Positions 1-8,944 of a DNA stretch of 21,559 nucleotides are shown here, one piece after another (position 1 is the stretch's first letter; each line of letters begins with the position of its first letter). The notes beneath the pieces were generated by a model. That model did not search any database. It was not told where the DNA came from and saw nothing but the letters and a program-made list of their open reading frames with translations. The translations under genes and the position numbers were made by a program. The DNA is from an uncultured Porphyromonadaceae bacterium (GTDB lineage Bacteria > Bacteroidota > Bacteroidia > Bacteroidales > Muribaculaceae). The stretch lies in assembly GCA_900550025.1 (NCBI GenBank), contig URQP01000033.1:1-21559 (forward strand), in the 5' to 3' direction.

Positions 1-1
1 C

Positions 2-643
<642 letters not shown>

Positions 644-667
644 TCACACTGGATTAAAATATTATAT

Positions 668-709
668 GCCGCCGCATTTATGGGAGACATAAGTGCGGCG
701 GTTTTGTTT
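668..709 (+). terminator. Rho-independent terminator after purB
   Basis: A 14-bp stem with one G-T pair (669-682 with 688-701) and a 5-base loop is followed by TTTTGTTT. The arm core is CCGCCGCA/TGCGGCGG. It lies 25 bases past the purB stop codon. Confidence 0.9.
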
Positions 710-818
710 ATTGCTATGTATAAGGCAGTTGTCTTTCCGGATATGAAAATAGTGTTAAAAATTTTTCTGTTGTAATAATCTTTACGGAAGATTGTTTTTA
801 ATAATCCGAAGAATGATT

Positions 819-826
819 TATATTTG
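819..826 (+). promoter_or_regulatory. Bacteroidetes-type -7 box for the pseudouridine synthase gene
   Basis: TATATTTG followed by C matches the Bacteroidetes sigma-ABfr -7 consensus TAnnTTTG exactly. The -33 position holds only a T-run (about 795-799), so the upstream element is weak. The start codon is about 115 bases downstream, which implies an unusually long leader for this window; most other -7 boxes here sit 26-41 bases before the ATG. No Shine-Dalgarno sequence is visible before 942; the region is A-rich. Confidence 0.5.
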
Positions 827-941
827 CAGCCATAAAATGTTTTTGTTTGCAATACAGATTCTTAAGTTATTGAAAATTAGTTTATTTGTCTGAATATTAA
901 CGCCGAGAGGCTTGTTAAATTTTAAAGTGAAAAATTAAAGT

Positions 942-2159
942 ATGGAAGTCAACAAGAAGCCGAAAAGACCGCGCATCGGAGAGACACAAAGTTCTGAAAA
1001 TGGTCATTTTGAGAAAGTAACCTACAATCCAGCAGCCTATAATGCCAACCGCCAGCAGAACGCGGAGGGGCAGCAGGGCGAGCGGAATGACTACAGAAGC
1101 TACAATCAGAATAATTATGGCAACCGTGGTAATAATAACTACGGCAACAATAATTACGGACAGAATAATAACCGTTACAACCGTCAGCAGGGAGGATATA
1201 ACAACTACAACCAGCAGGGCGGCTACGGCAACAACCGTCAGCAAGGAGGTTATGGCAACAACTACGGCAACCGTCAGCAGGGCGGCTACGGCAACAATCG
1301 CCAACAAGGCGGATATAACAACCGTCAGCAGGGCGGCTATATGAACAACAACCACAGGAACAACAACCGTCCGCAGCAGGGCAAACGCTTCACTCCGCGT
1401 CCGCAGCAGATTATCTATGATATGCCGGAGGTTGATCCGAACGAGGAAATCCGTTTGAATAAGTTTATGGCTAATGCCGGGCTATGCTCGCGTCGTGAGG
1501 CCGACGAACTGATAACACAAGGAAAGGTGAAAGTCAACGGTCTCGTGATTACCGAGCTTGGAACGAAAATCAAGCGCGACGACATCGTGGAATACAACGG
1601 AAAAGTGATAACGCTTGAAAACAAGTGCTACATTCTTCTTAACAAGCCGAAAGATTGTGTGACCACGAGCGAGGACCCGGACGGAAGGCTTACGGTAATG
1701 GATTTGGTGAAAAATGCCTGCAAGGAGCGTATCTATCCGGTAGGGCGTCTTGACCGTAATACGACTGGAGTGTTGTTGCTCACCAACGACGGCGACCTTG
1801 CTTCCAAGCTGACCCATCCTAAGTTCGTTAAGAAGAAAATCTATCAGGTTTGGACTGATAAGGATATTGCGGAAGAAGATATGCAACGTTTGGCGGACGG
1901 TATAGAGCTTGAGGACGGGCCTATACATGCCGACGCCATAAGCTATGTCAACGACCGCGACAAGAATCAGGCCGGCATAGAAATCCATTCGGGACGCAAC
2001 CGCATAGTGCGCCGTATGTTCGAGTCGTTGGGCTATCGTGTTACGAAACTCGACCGTGTGTATTTCGCCGGACTTACGAAAAAGAATCTGGCTCGTGGAA
2101 AATGGCGTTTCCTGACACAGGAAGAGGTCAACTTCTTGAAACAAGGCTCGTTTGAATAA
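942..2159 (+). CDS. RsuA/RluB-family rRNA pseudouridine synthase with Asn/Gln/Gly/Tyr-rich N-terminal tail
   Basis: This 405-residue protein isomerises a specific uridine to pseudouridine in ribosomal RNA. Residues about 169-215 form an S4 RNA-binding domain (IRLNKFMANAGLCSRREAD, then GKVKVNG). Residues about 228-395 are the catalytic domain, with the family motif GRLDRNTTGVLLLTNDGD, where D271 is the predicted catalytic aspartate. A later HSGRNRIVRRMF segment is typical of RsuA/RluB/RluE/RluF proteins. The enzymatic part is of normal size. The surplus is the first 165 residues: residues 34-147 are low complexity, built from N, Q, G, Y and R, with six copies of QQGGY between residues 82 and 133. 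RluB is the most likely subtype (23S rRNA), but the sequence alone does not separate it from RsuA or RluF. The start at 942 keeps the tail in frame without a break. Confidence 0.93.
   Translation: MEVNKKPKRPRIGETQSSENGHFEKVTYNPAAYNANRQQNAEGQQGERNDYRSYNQNNYGNRGNNNYGNNNYGQNNNRYNRQQGGYNNYNQQGGYGNNRQQGGYGNNYGNRQQGGYGNNRQQGGYNNRQQGGYMNNNHRNNNRPQQGKRFTPRPQQIIYDMPEVDPNEEIRLNKFMANAGLCSRREADELITQGKVKVNGLVITELGTKIKRDDIVEYNGKVITLENKCYILLNKPKDCVTTSEDPDGRLTVMDLVKNACKERIYPVGRLDRNTTGVLLLTNDGDLASKLTHPKFVKKKIYQVWTDKDIAEEDMQRLADGIELEDGPIHADAISYVNDRDKNQAGIEIHSGRNRIVRRMFESLGYRVTKLDRVYFAGLTKKNLARGKWRFLTQEEVNFLKQGSFE
1041..1382 (+). repeat. Low-complexity coding repeat, QQGGY/YGNN units
   Basis: This lies inside the pseudouridine synthase gene, codons 34-147. 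Six QQGGY-coding units lie at codons 82-86, 91-95, 100-104, 112-116, 121-125 and 129-133, separated by short N/Y/G/R spacers. At DNA level the unit reads CGTCAGCAGGGCGGCTAC with synonymous variation (ggaggt, ggcgga), so the copies are diverged rather than a fresh slippage array. The repeat produces long spurious open frames on both strands. Confidence 0.85.
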
Positions 2160-2177
2160 ATATTAATTAACAGTATT

Positions 2178-2217
2178 GCATCCTCCTTCCTCCCGTTGAT
2201 GTTGTGAAGGAGGTTGC
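2178..2217 (+). terminator. Hairpin between the pseudouridine synthase gene and asnS
   Basis: GCA-t-CCTCCTTC (2178-2189) pairs with GAAGGAGG-t-TGC (2206-2217) around a 16-base loop. Only a weak TTATTAT tract follows, so it may be an inefficient terminator or an attenuator just before asnS. No TAnnTTTG box is seen between this hairpin and the asnS start, which makes read-through transcription into asnS plausible. Confidence 0.5.
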
Positions 2218-2236
2218 TTATTATAAAAAATAAGGT

Positions 2237-3625
2237 ATGGTACGTACTAAAATATCAGAAATTTGGAATCCGGCATTAATCGGGCAGAAAGTCTGCGTGA
2301 AAGGTTGGGTGAGGACAAGACGTGGCAATAAGCACGTGCAGTTCGTGGCTCTTAACGACGGCTCCACTATCAAGAACATACAGATTGTGTTCGATATGGA
2401 GAAGTTTTCGGATGAGGAGCTGAAGCCAATCACCACCGGTGCAAGCCTGCATGTCGAGGGCATGCTTGTTGAGTCGCAGGGCAAGGGTCAGACCGCGGAA
2501 ATTCAGGCGGAGACATTGGAAGTGTATGGCACGGCTGACGCTAATGAATATCCTTTGCAGAAAAAAGGGCATACATTGGAGTTCTTGCGTGAGAAAGCGC
2601 ATTTACGCCCGCGCACGAATACTTTCGGGGCGATATTGCGCATACGTCACACTTTGGCGTTTGCCATCCATAAATTTTTCAACGACCGTGGCTTTTTCTA
2701 CCTCAATACTCCGCTTATCACGTCGAGTGACTGCGAGGGAGCCGGTGCCATGTTCCAAGTGACAACGATGGATCTTAACAACGTGCCTAAAGGCGAAGAC
2801 GGAAAGGTGGACTATTCTCAGGACTTTTTCGGAAAGCCCACGAGCTTGACGGTATCCGGACAGCTTGAGGGCGAACTTGGCGCGACGGCATTGGGAGCGA
2901 TATACACTTTCGGTCCTACTTTCCGTGCGGAGAATTCCAACACACCGCGCCATCTTGCCGAATTCTGGATGATAGAGCCGGAAGTGGCGTTCAACGATAT
3001 AACTGACAATATGCAGCTTGCCGAGGATTTCATCAAGTATTGCATCAATTACGCTCTCGAAAATGCCGCGGACGATATTGAATTCCTCGCAAAGATGTAC
3101 GACGAGGAATTGGTCGACCGCTTGAAATCTGTTGTAAGCCACGAATTTGTACGCCTTACATATACGGAGGGAGTAAAGATTTTGGAAGAATCGGGTCACA
3201 AATTCGAGTTCCCGGTATACTGGGGTGCCGATTTGCAAAGCGAGCACGAACGCTATCTTGTGGAAGAGCATTTCAAGCGTCCGGTCATCCTTACCGACTA
3301 TCCGAAAGAGATAAAGGCCTTCTATATGAAGCAGAACGACGACGGCAAGACCGTAAGGGCGATGGATGTGCTGTTCCCGAAAATAGGCGAGATTATCGGC
3401 GGCTCGGAGCGTGAGGAGAGTTACGACAAGTTGCTTGCGCGCATCGACGAGCTCGGTATTCCGATGAAGGATATGTGGTGGTATCTTGATACGCGCCGTT
3501 TCGGCACTGTGCCGCATTCCGGATTCGGGCTGGGATTCGAGCGTCTGGTACTGTTTGTTACCGGAATGACCAACATCCGCGACGTGATACCTTTCCCTCG
3601 TACTCCGAATAATTGCGAATTTTAA
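2237..3625 (+). CDS. asnS: Asparagine-tRNA ligase
   Basis: This 462-residue class IIb synthetase charges tRNA-Asn with asparagine in the cytosol. Residues about 17-100 form the N-terminal OB-fold anticodon-binding domain ([20 protein letters not shown]). Class II motif 2 is [21 protein letters not shown], starting near residue 229; the bulky residues after the arginine match AsnRS rather than AspRS. Motif 3 is [15 protein letters not shown] near residue 430, followed by [12 protein letters not shown]. Length is standard for bacterial AsnRS (about 465). The start codon follows a weak TAAGG, 77 bases after the preceding gene. Its presence suggests direct charging of tRNA-Asn rather than sole reliance on the amidotransferase route (inference). 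It ends 16 bases before a two-way terminator shared with ribBA. Confidence 0.97.
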   Translation: MVRTKISEIWNPALIGQKVCVKGWVRTRRGNKHVQFVALNDGSTIKNIQIVFDMEKFSDEELKPITTGASLHVEGMLVESQGKGQTAEIQAETLEVYGTADANEYPLQKKGHTLEFLREKAHLRPRTNTFGAILRIRHTLAFAIHKFFNDRGFFYLNTPLITSSDCEGAGAMFQVTTMDLNNVPKGEDGKVDYSQDFFGKPTSLTVSGQLEGELGATALGAIYTFGPTFRAENSNTPRHLAEFWMIEPEVAFNDITDNMQLAEDFIKYCINYALENAADDIEFLAKMYDEELVDRLKSVVSHEFVRLTYTEGVKILEESGHKFEFPVYWGADLQSEHERYLVEEHFKRPVILTDYPKEIKAFYMKQNDDGKTVRAMDVLFPKIGEIIGGSEREESYDKLLARIDELGIPMKDMWWYLDTRRFGTVPHSGFGLGFERLVLFVTGMTNIRDVIPFPRTPNNCEF

Positions 3626-3641
3626 GCGATTGATAATTAGC

Positions 3642-3681
3642 AAAAAAATAGAGGCAACTTCTCGGCTGCCTCTATTTTTTT
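3642..3681. terminator. Bidirectional terminator between asnS and ribBA
   Basis: A perfect 15-bp stem (3642-3656 with 3667-3681) starts with seven A and ends with seven T, with core TAGAGGCA/TGCCTCTA and a 10-base loop. It gives a T-tract on both strands, as expected between the convergent genes asnS (+) and ribBA (-). Confidence 0.93.
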
Positions 3682-3700
3682 GTCTATTTCTTGGAGTGGA

Positions 3701-4915
3701 TTAGTCTACATTATGCAGTTCATGCCCCATACGGTCTTTTTTCGTATGTAGATAGAACCGGTTGTATTTGTTTGGCTCTATCTCGATAGGCACATTTTCA
3801 ACGACTGTCAGTCCGTATCCCGTAAGTCCGATGCGCTTTTGGGGGTTATTGGTCAGCAGACGCATTTTCTTTACTCCAAGCTCGTGAAGAATGCTTGCGC
3901 CTACTCCGTAGTCGCGTTCGTCGGCTTTGAAGCCGAGGCAAAGGTTGGCTTCCACTGTGTCCATTCCGTCTTCTTGCAGCTTGTAGGCTTTCATTTTATT
4001 CATTAGTCCGATGCCGCGTCCTTCTTGGTTTAGATAGACAACGACGCCTTTGCCCTCTTTCTCGATTAGTTCCATCGCCTTATGGAGCTGTGGCCCGCAG
4101 TCGCATCGGTAGGAGCCGAAGATGTCTCCGGTTGCGCATGATGAATGCACCCTGACAAGGACGGCCTCATCATCGTTCCATTCGCCTTTCACTAATGCAA
4201 CATGTTCCAATCCGTTGCTTTTTTGTCGGAAAGGGATTAGTTTGAAATGTCCGTGTTCTGTCGGCATGTCCACCATTTCTCCTTTTTCCACTATCGACTC
4301 TTCTTTCAGGCGGTAAGCAATCAGATCGTTTATGGATATGAGCTTCAGATTATGCTCGTCGGCAAAGCGGCGCAGTTCCGGCAGACGTGCCATTGTTCCG
4401 TCTTCGCTCATTATTTCCATTAAAGCCCCGGCCGGGTATAATCCGGCAAGGCGTGCCAAGTCGACGGCGGCTTCCGTATGCCCGGTGCGGCGTAATACGC
4501 CCTTGTCCTGCGCATATAGAGGGTTGATATGTCCCGGGCGGCCGAAATCGGAGGCTTTAGCCGCCGGGTCGGCAAGCGCGCGTATTGTAGCGGCGCGGTC
4601 GTGGGCGGAAACGCCTGTCGTACAGCCTTCCAGCAGGTCGACTGTCACGGTGAACGGAGTGCCGAGCATGGATGTGTTGTTTGCCACTTGCACATCAAGC
4701 TCAAGCTCCTTGCAGCGTGATATGGGGATAGGGGCGCAGAGCACTCCGCGCGCATGTTTCAGCATGAAGTTGACTTTCTCCGGCGTTATCTTCTCGGCGG
4801 CAATAATCAGGTCGCCTTCGTTTTCCCGGTCTTCGTCGTCAACCACTATGACAAATTCTCCTTTGCGGAAATCTTCAATCGCATCTTCTATGCGGTCTAA
4901 TTTTATATTATTCAT
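3701..4915 (-). CDS. ribBA: Bifunctional 3,4-dihydroxy-2-butanone-4-phosphate synthase / GTP cyclohydrolase II
   Basis: This 404-residue fused enzyme makes both precursors of riboflavin: DHBP from ribulose 5-phosphate (N-terminal half) and the pyrimidine from GTP (C-terminal half). The RibB half (about 1-205) has the acidic metal-binding loop [11 protein letters not shown] at residues 26-36, RPGHINPL at 126-133 and GHTEAAVDL at 145-153. The RibA half (about 210-404) has the zinc cysteines C260, C271 and C273 in [19 protein letters not shown], the NQEGRGIGL loop at 296-304 and [11 protein letters not shown] at 354-364. All expected catalytic regions are intact, so both activities are predicted. 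The ATG lies 4 bases after the stop of the upstream permease gene, so the two are one operon. No riboflavin genes lie beside it and no FMN riboswitch is visible, since the gene has no leader of its own. Confidence 0.97.
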   Translation of the reverse strand: MNNIKLDRIEDAIEDFRKGEFVIVVDDEDRENEGDLIIAAEKITPEKVNFMLKHARGVLCAPIPISRCKELELDVQVANNTSMLGTPFTVTVDLLEGCTTGVSAHDRAATIRALADPAAKASDFGRPGHINPLYAQDKGVLRRTGHTEAAVDLARLAGLYPAGALMEIMSEDGTMARLPELRRFADEHNLKLISINDLIAYRLKEESIVEKGEMVDMPTEHGHFKLIPFRQKSNGLEHVALVKGEWNDDEAVLVRVHSSCATGDIFGSYRCDCGPQLHKAMELIEKEGKGVVVYLNQEGRGIGLMNKMKAYKLQEDGMDTVEANLCLGFKADERDYGVGASILHELGVKKMRLLTNNPQKRIGLTGYGLTVVENVPIEIEPNKYNRFYLHTKKDRMGHELHNVD

Positions 4916-4919
4916 ATTG

Positions 4920-6830
4920 TTATGATTTTTCTCCGTATATGTTGATGAGTTCGTCGCTCACTGAGATTATGCTGTTTATGTCTTTTTTCAAACGGTTTTG
5001 TTGCCTGAGTCCTATCCAGTAGCCTGTAAGCCCTACCGGGAACAACGCCATAATAACGTATGCCAGCGGCCTGTTGTTCACGGGGTAATAGAAGAACAGC
5101 GAGCGCAGCACCGGATAATCCATCAGTTTGTTTATCACCAACTGCTTGTCGGAATTGCTGAGGTATGCCACCGTATCTTCCAATTCTTTGGACAACTCGT
5201 TCAGAGAATGCTTGTTGTAGCCTTGCAGCCAGTATGTGGCATAGCTTTGCCTTTTGCCGCATTGTGACAAAAATTCAAGGCAAGATTCCTTGAGTCGCGA
5301 TAATTTTTCTATTGCTGTATTTGTCTCCACATCGTCGATAATGACCTCTTTCAGTTCTATGTGGCGGATAATGCTGCGTCCGGTGAGCTTCTTTATCAGG
5401 TCGATGTAGACTTCCGGCTTGAATACGGAAGAATCGTTGACCGCTTTGTATGTGAGGAATATTCCTAACGGCAGCAGCACTATGGAACTCGCCCAGATGC
5501 CTTCCCATACTTCCAAGCGTCCGTCGCGGGCCATTTTATAGCCGGCATTGTCGATTATATAGTAGAATATGAACAGGAACACTGATATGACAATCGGCAT
5601 GCCTAATCCGCCTTTTCGGATGATGGCTCCCAACGGGGCTCCTATGAAAAAGAAAATCAGGCACGCGAACGAGAGTGTGAATTTTTTCTGCAATTCTATT
5701 TCGTGGCGGATTATGGTCTTTTTGTCGTCGGTAAGCGAATAGCTTTTGAATTGGAATTCGTTACGCGACTGTGTGGCACGCTCGATGGCGTATGATACGT
5801 ACCTTTGTCTGTCGTGTATGCTGCGCCCTTTGAATATGGAATCGAGGTCTAAAGGCTTGCCGGTATCATAGTCTTTTGTCTCTACTTTTACCAATTTGCC
5901 TTGCTCGTAATAGTTCTTGTATTTGTTGACGCCTACATAGTCGGTTTCGAGCAGTTGCTGGGCATATTGCGAGCCGATGCTGTCAATCCTGACATTGACG
6001 GAGTCGATGGTGTGCTGCAGTTCTGCGATGTCTTTTCCTACGTATTGGCTGCGCATTCCGCTGTCGTCCATACGGTTGAAGTTGGCGTCGAAGGGTATCA
6101 GAATCTCTTTTTCTTTAAACGATTCCCTTCGGTACGGCACATTGCCGCGGGATATTTGCTGGTCGCGGAGATTCTCGAACGATTCTCCTTCCCATAGCTT
6201 TAGGAACAGGTGCTTTTTATCGGCCGTGAAACTCATTTTCCCGGAATCGGCCAATATCACGTTGGCGTTGTTGAATCCCGACGACATATTGTAAATCATC
6301 ATGTCGTAAAGCACTCCGGTTTCACGGTTTTTTTGTTTAACGAAGAGGTTGTATCCGGTTATCTGGTCGTAGAATACTCCTTCCGGAATGTCGAGCTCCG
6401 GCGATTTTTGCCGCATCGAGAACAGAAGTGTCCACATCTTTACCTGCGACTTTGGCAATACGTTGTTTTGGAAGAAAAATGCTCCTATCGAGATTAAGGA
6501 TATGAAGACTATCAGCGGGCTCATAACTTTTAGCAGCGATATGCCCGACGATTTCATTGCCGTAAGCTCGAAGCGTTCGCCAAGATTGCCGAAGAGCATC
6601 AGCGATGCAAGAAGTATGGCAAGCGGCAGAGCCATCGGCACCATCGAGAGGGCCGCATAGAAGAATAGTTCGGCAATTACGGAAATTTCCAGTCCTTTGC
6701 CTACCAAATCTTCGACATAGCGCCATAGAAACCACATCATCACGATGAAAAGGCAGATGCAGAATGTCATCAGGAACATCGGAACGAAGCCCTGAAGCAT
6801 AAATAAATATAATCGTTTTATCCTTAACAT
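4920..6830 (-). CDS. LptF/LptG-family (YjgP/YjgQ) permease with C-terminal extension
   Basis: This 636-residue inner-membrane protein belongs to the family whose members LptF and LptG form, with the LptB ATPase, the transporter that extracts lipopolysaccharide from the inner membrane. Three N-terminal membrane segments (about residues 13-33, 53-83 and 103-121) precede a large periplasmic region (about 122-382, the jellyroll position). Three more membrane segments follow (about 383-402, 411-428 and 443-462). Conserved-looking family features include [11 protein letters not shown] and the [11 protein letters not shown] coupling region near residues 88-98. Proteobacterial members are about 360 residues. 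Here the periplasmic part is enlarged, and about 170 residues follow the sixth segment, including a charged stretch (463-588) and a probable seventh membrane segment (589-608). LptF versus LptG cannot be assigned. A promoter box lies 29 bases upstream and ribBA follows after 4 bases. Confidence 0.9.
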   Translation of the reverse strand: MLRIKRLYLFMLQGFVPMFLMTFCICLFIVMMWFLWRYVEDLVGKGLEISVIAELFFYAALSMVPMALPLAILLASLMLFGNLGERFELTAMKSSGISLLKVMSPLIVFISLISIGAFFFQNNVLPKSQVKMWTLLFSMRQKSPELDIPEGVFYDQITGYNLFVKQKNRETGVLYDMMIYNMSSGFNNANVILADSGKMSFTADKKHLFLKLWEGESFENLRDQQISRGNVPYRRESFKEKEILIPFDANFNRMDDSGMRSQYVGKDIAELQHTIDSVNVRIDSIGSQYAQQLLETDYVGVNKYKNYYEQGKLVKVETKDYDTGKPLDLDSIFKGRSIHDRQRYVSYAIERATQSRNEFQFKSYSLTDDKKTIIRHEIELQKKFTLSFACLIFFFIGAPLGAIIRKGGLGMPIVISVFLFIFYYIIDNAGYKMARDGRLEVWEGIWASSIVLLPLGIFLTYKAVNDSSVFKPEVYIDLIKKLTGRSIIRHIELKEVIIDDVETNTAIEKLSRLKESCLEFLSQCGKRQSYATYWLQGYNKHSLNELSKELEDTVAYLSNSDKQLVINKLMDYPVLRSLFFYYPVNNRPLAYVIMALFPVGLTGYWIGLRQQNRLKKDINSIISVSDELINIYGEKS

Positions 6831-6858
6831 CCTTGAAGAAGTTACCGCTATTCCGGTG

Positions 6859-6891
6859 CAAAATTACTCATTTAAATCAATATATTTCAAC
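6859..6891 (-). promoter_or_regulatory. Promoter of the lptF/G-ribBA operon
   Basis: On the minus strand, TAATTTTG (6859-6866) matches the -7 consensus TAnnTTTG, and GTTG (6888-6891) lies 21 bases upstream as a -33-like element. The -7 box ends 29 bases before the permease start codon. Confidence 0.6.
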
Positions 6892-6921
6892 AGTGCGGCC
6901 ACATTAAGCCGTGTCCGGGGC

Positions 6922-8124
6922 TTAAAAAGCTTCATTTATGTTGAAAACGAATCCCACTCCATGCTTTGTCACTCCTAAGTCGAGCCGCACGTTCACTCCT
7001 TGCTTGAACGCCCAGCGGTAGCCTACGCCGCCGTTGAGCAGTGTCTTGCGCCAGCGCATCGCGTTTAATTCGGGGAATACGTTTGCTGCCCCGAACCATA
7101 GTACGGCTCCATGCCGTTTCCATATATGTTGGCGCAGCTCTATTTGCGCTTCGATTACGTTTTTATCGCGGTAGCGTCCCTCGAAATATCCGCGCATGCG
7201 GTTAGGGCCCCCTACGCATGCAAGCATGGGCCATGGCACATCGTTATAATTGAACTGTGAGTGCAGCTCTCCTGCTATCACCGCACCTTTCCATGCCTTG
7301 TGGTAGGTTGATACTGTAAGGTCGGTTGTGTGGTAGACATGTTTGTTGCCGAAAAAGGATGGGTTGAACAGTTGGTCTAATTGGACGAACCATCCTTTTG
7401 TGGCGTTGAGAATCACATCCCTCGAGTCGTACATGAAAGAGAATCCTCCGCCGACGGTTGTAAACCGTGTGTCGGAATTTGCAAGTATCTCTTTGTTGGA
7501 GAAGCCGGATGTGTTGACATATTGCACATTGGCCATAGGGCCTAAATAAGTATTGTTTGCAAGACGGAACAGAAACCGCGGCTTTACTTCGAATTTCAGC
7601 CGTGAATAAGATATTTCGTTTTCGTCGTTGCTGCCGTTGTCGTATCCTATGCCCCAATATTTTGTAGGAAAGGTGTATACATAGATGTTATAGTCTAAAC
7701 GGTATTTTTTCTGGGGAAACACGTTGTTTCCTTTTACTCCTATCATCAGGAATCCCGATGTGGTGACATCTCCGAACAGCGAAAGGTTTGACAGTGGCAG
7801 TATTGAGTCGGTTTTATCGAGAGAATACAGTCCGGATGCCACAATGCCAAGTCCCAGCCCCGTGGTAGAATTGTAGTGCGGGCCTCCGATTATGCCGAAA
7901 TCCATTTTTTTTGAAGGGTCGTATTTGTTTGATTTCGAGAAATAATCGGCAATCTTGCGGAAAAAATTCTTTTTTCCCGGTATTGAATCTGTTGAAATGG
8001 TCTTTGTCGCTAAGGAATCGGCTGTGGCATTGTTGCCGTTGTTATTTTCGCTGTATGCGGGTATTGCTGTTGCTGTAAGAAAGGCTACAGCCGACAATAA
8101 GGTTATTATTGTCTTATTTATCAT
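6922..8124 (-). CDS. Omp85-superfamily (BamA/TamA-like) outer-membrane barrel without POTRA domains
   Basis: This 400-residue protein has a signal peptide (residues 1-25; positive MINK, a hydrophobic core, AYS before the probable cut) and no lipobox cysteine. A short low-complexity Asn/Ser/Thr-rich linker (26-70) leads into a beta-rich region (about 75-400) ending in phenylalanine (NINEAF), typical of outer-membrane barrels. Residues 309-313 (RMRGY) match the conserved VRGF/Y motif of the Omp85 sixth loop, and nearby segments (DSRDVILNATKGWFVQLD, IELRQHIW) fit the BamA/TamA barrel pattern. BamA and TamA carry five and three POTRA domains, but there is no room for even one full POTRA here. Its role is unknown; protein or lipid insertion is possible by analogy. 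It starts 4 bases after plsC ends, so they are cotranscribed. A small perfect stem (6904-6910/6919-6925) covers its stop codon but lacks a T-tract. Confidence 0.83.
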   Translation of the reverse strand: MINKTIITLLSAVAFLTATAIPAYSENNNGNNATADSLATKTISTDSIPGKKNFFRKIADYFSKSNKYDPSKKMDFGIIGGPHYNSTTGLGLGIVASGLYSLDKTDSILPLSNLSLFGDVTTSGFLMIGVKGNNVFPQKKYRLDYNIYVYTFPTKYWGIGYDNGSNDENEISYSRLKFEVKPRFLFRLANNTYLGPMANVQYVNTSGFSNKEILANSDTRFTTVGGGFSFMYDSRDVILNATKGWFVQLDQLFNPSFFGNKHVYHTTDLTVSTYHKAWKGAVIAGELHSQFNYNDVPWPMLACVGGPNRMRGYFEGRYRDKNVIEAQIELRQHIWKRHGAVLWFGAANVFPELNAMRWRKTLLNGGVGYRWAFKQGVNVRLDLGVTKHGVGFVFNINEAF

Positions 8125-8128
8125 ATTG

Positions 8129-8857
8129 TCATTCTTTTAATGATGATTTTATTGTGGCAAAACTGTCTTCCATAATTTTCTCCATTGCTTCTTTTGTCTT
8201 TCCGTTTTGTGGTTGTTGTATAGGTTTATGGATTGTCAGCTTTATTTTGCCGGGATTGATGGCGAATGACGTTTTTTTCATAACATTGAACGAGCCGTCG
8301 ATTGTGAGCGGGACTATTGGCAGTCCGAATTCGGTGGCGAGCATGAATGCCCCGCGTTTGAACGGCTTGATTTTTCCGTCGGGAGTGCGTGAGCCTTCGG
8401 GAAATACCACGAGCGACATTCCTCCTTGCAGGATTTTCATAGCATTTTGCATGGTCTGCTGTATGGCTGTCGCGCTTGAACGGTCAACCATGATATGCTT
8501 CGAAACCTTGCAAGCATAGCCTACAAACGGTATTTTCTCAAGGCTTTTCTTCATCATCCATTTGAAGTTATGGTTAAGGTAGCCGAAAATGAGGAAAATA
8601 TCGTATGCCCCTTGGTGGTTGGCTATGAATACGTATGAAGTGCGTTTGTCGATGTTTTCACGTCCTGTGACTTCTATCTTGACAAACATCAGTATGCACC
8701 ATAGCTTTGCCCACAGGTGCGGTATGTAGTAGCCTAACGATTTGCTTAGCCCGAGCGCGCATGCGATTATTGTCAGCAATGCGGTAAGTAATGTTGCTAC
8801 GGCTAAAATTGGCACAGCGATTATGCACTGGTATGTTCTTAATAATATTTTTAACAT
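8129..8857 (-). CDS. plsC: 1-acyl-sn-glycerol-3-phosphate acyltransferase (PlsC family)
   Basis: This 242-residue enzyme is predicted to acylate lysophosphatidic acid to phosphatidic acid at the inner membrane, the second acylation of phospholipid synthesis. Motif I is NHQGAYD, giving the HX4D pair H81 and D86. Motif III is FPEGSR (152-157), followed by GKIKPFKRGAF. A hydrophobic N-terminal segment (about 11-36) should anchor it in the membrane. Its length is normal for PlsC (about 240-250). Paralogues that acylate other lysophospholipids or aminolipids share these motifs, so the exact acceptor is not certain. The gene has its own -7 box 29 bases upstream, follows the tamB-like gene by 87 bases, and is 4 bases from the Omp85-type barrel gene downstream. 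Confidence 0.92.
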   Translation of the reverse strand: MLKILLRTYQCIIAVPILAVATLLTALLTIIACALGLSKSLGYYIPHLWAKLWCILMFVKIEVTGRENIDKRTSYVFIANHQGAYDIFLIFGYLNHNFKWMMKKSLEKIPFVGYACKVSKHIMVDRSSATAIQQTMQNAMKILQGGMSLVVFPEGSRTPDGKIKPFKRGAFMLATEFGLPIVPLTIDGSFNVMKKTSFAINPGKIKLTIHKPIQQPQNGKTKEAMEKIMEDSFATIKSSLKE

Positions 8858-8885
8858 AATGGTCTATCTATGAATCTTATGTGCG

Positions 8886-8893
8886 CAAAAGTA
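8886..8893 (-). promoter_or_regulatory. -7 box of the plsC-barrel operon
   Basis: Minus-strand TACTTTTG followed by C matches TAnnTTTG. It ends 29 bases before the plsC ATG, the same distance as the permease promoter. No clear TTTG is seen at -33. Confidence 0.5.
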
Positions 8894-8944
8894 ATAAAAT
8901 TATCTATAATTTGAGCTATATGACGGTATTATATATGAGATGTC

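Noticed and set aside
1182..1340. Short spaced repeats as a possible CRISPR array
   Set aside because: The repeats are in frame, code QQGGY, have variable short spacing and lie inside a complete gene.
915..1355. 146-residue minus-strand frame rich in Val, Ala, Ile and Leu, looking like a membrane protein
   Set aside because: It is the antisense of the Asn/Gly/Gln repeat; reversed AAC/GGC/CAG codons give GTT/GCC/CTG, so the hydrophobicity is an artefact.
2603..3643. 346-residue antisense frame in asnS
   Set aside because: asnS is a complete conserved gene. The antisense frame has no family features, no promoter box, and results from codon bias.
4332..4925. 197-residue plus-strand frame opposite ribBA
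   Set aside because: Ser/Arg-rich composition without motifs, and it opposes a fully intact bifunctional enzyme.
3701..4925. FMN riboswitch for ribBA
   Set aside because: ribBA has only 4 bases of spacer after the permease gene, and no riboswitch-like structure precedes the operon.
6904..6925. Perfect 7-bp stem TTAAGCC/GGCTTAA over the barrel gene stop codon as a terminator
   Set aside because: No T-tract follows it in either direction of transcription, so a terminator call is not supported.
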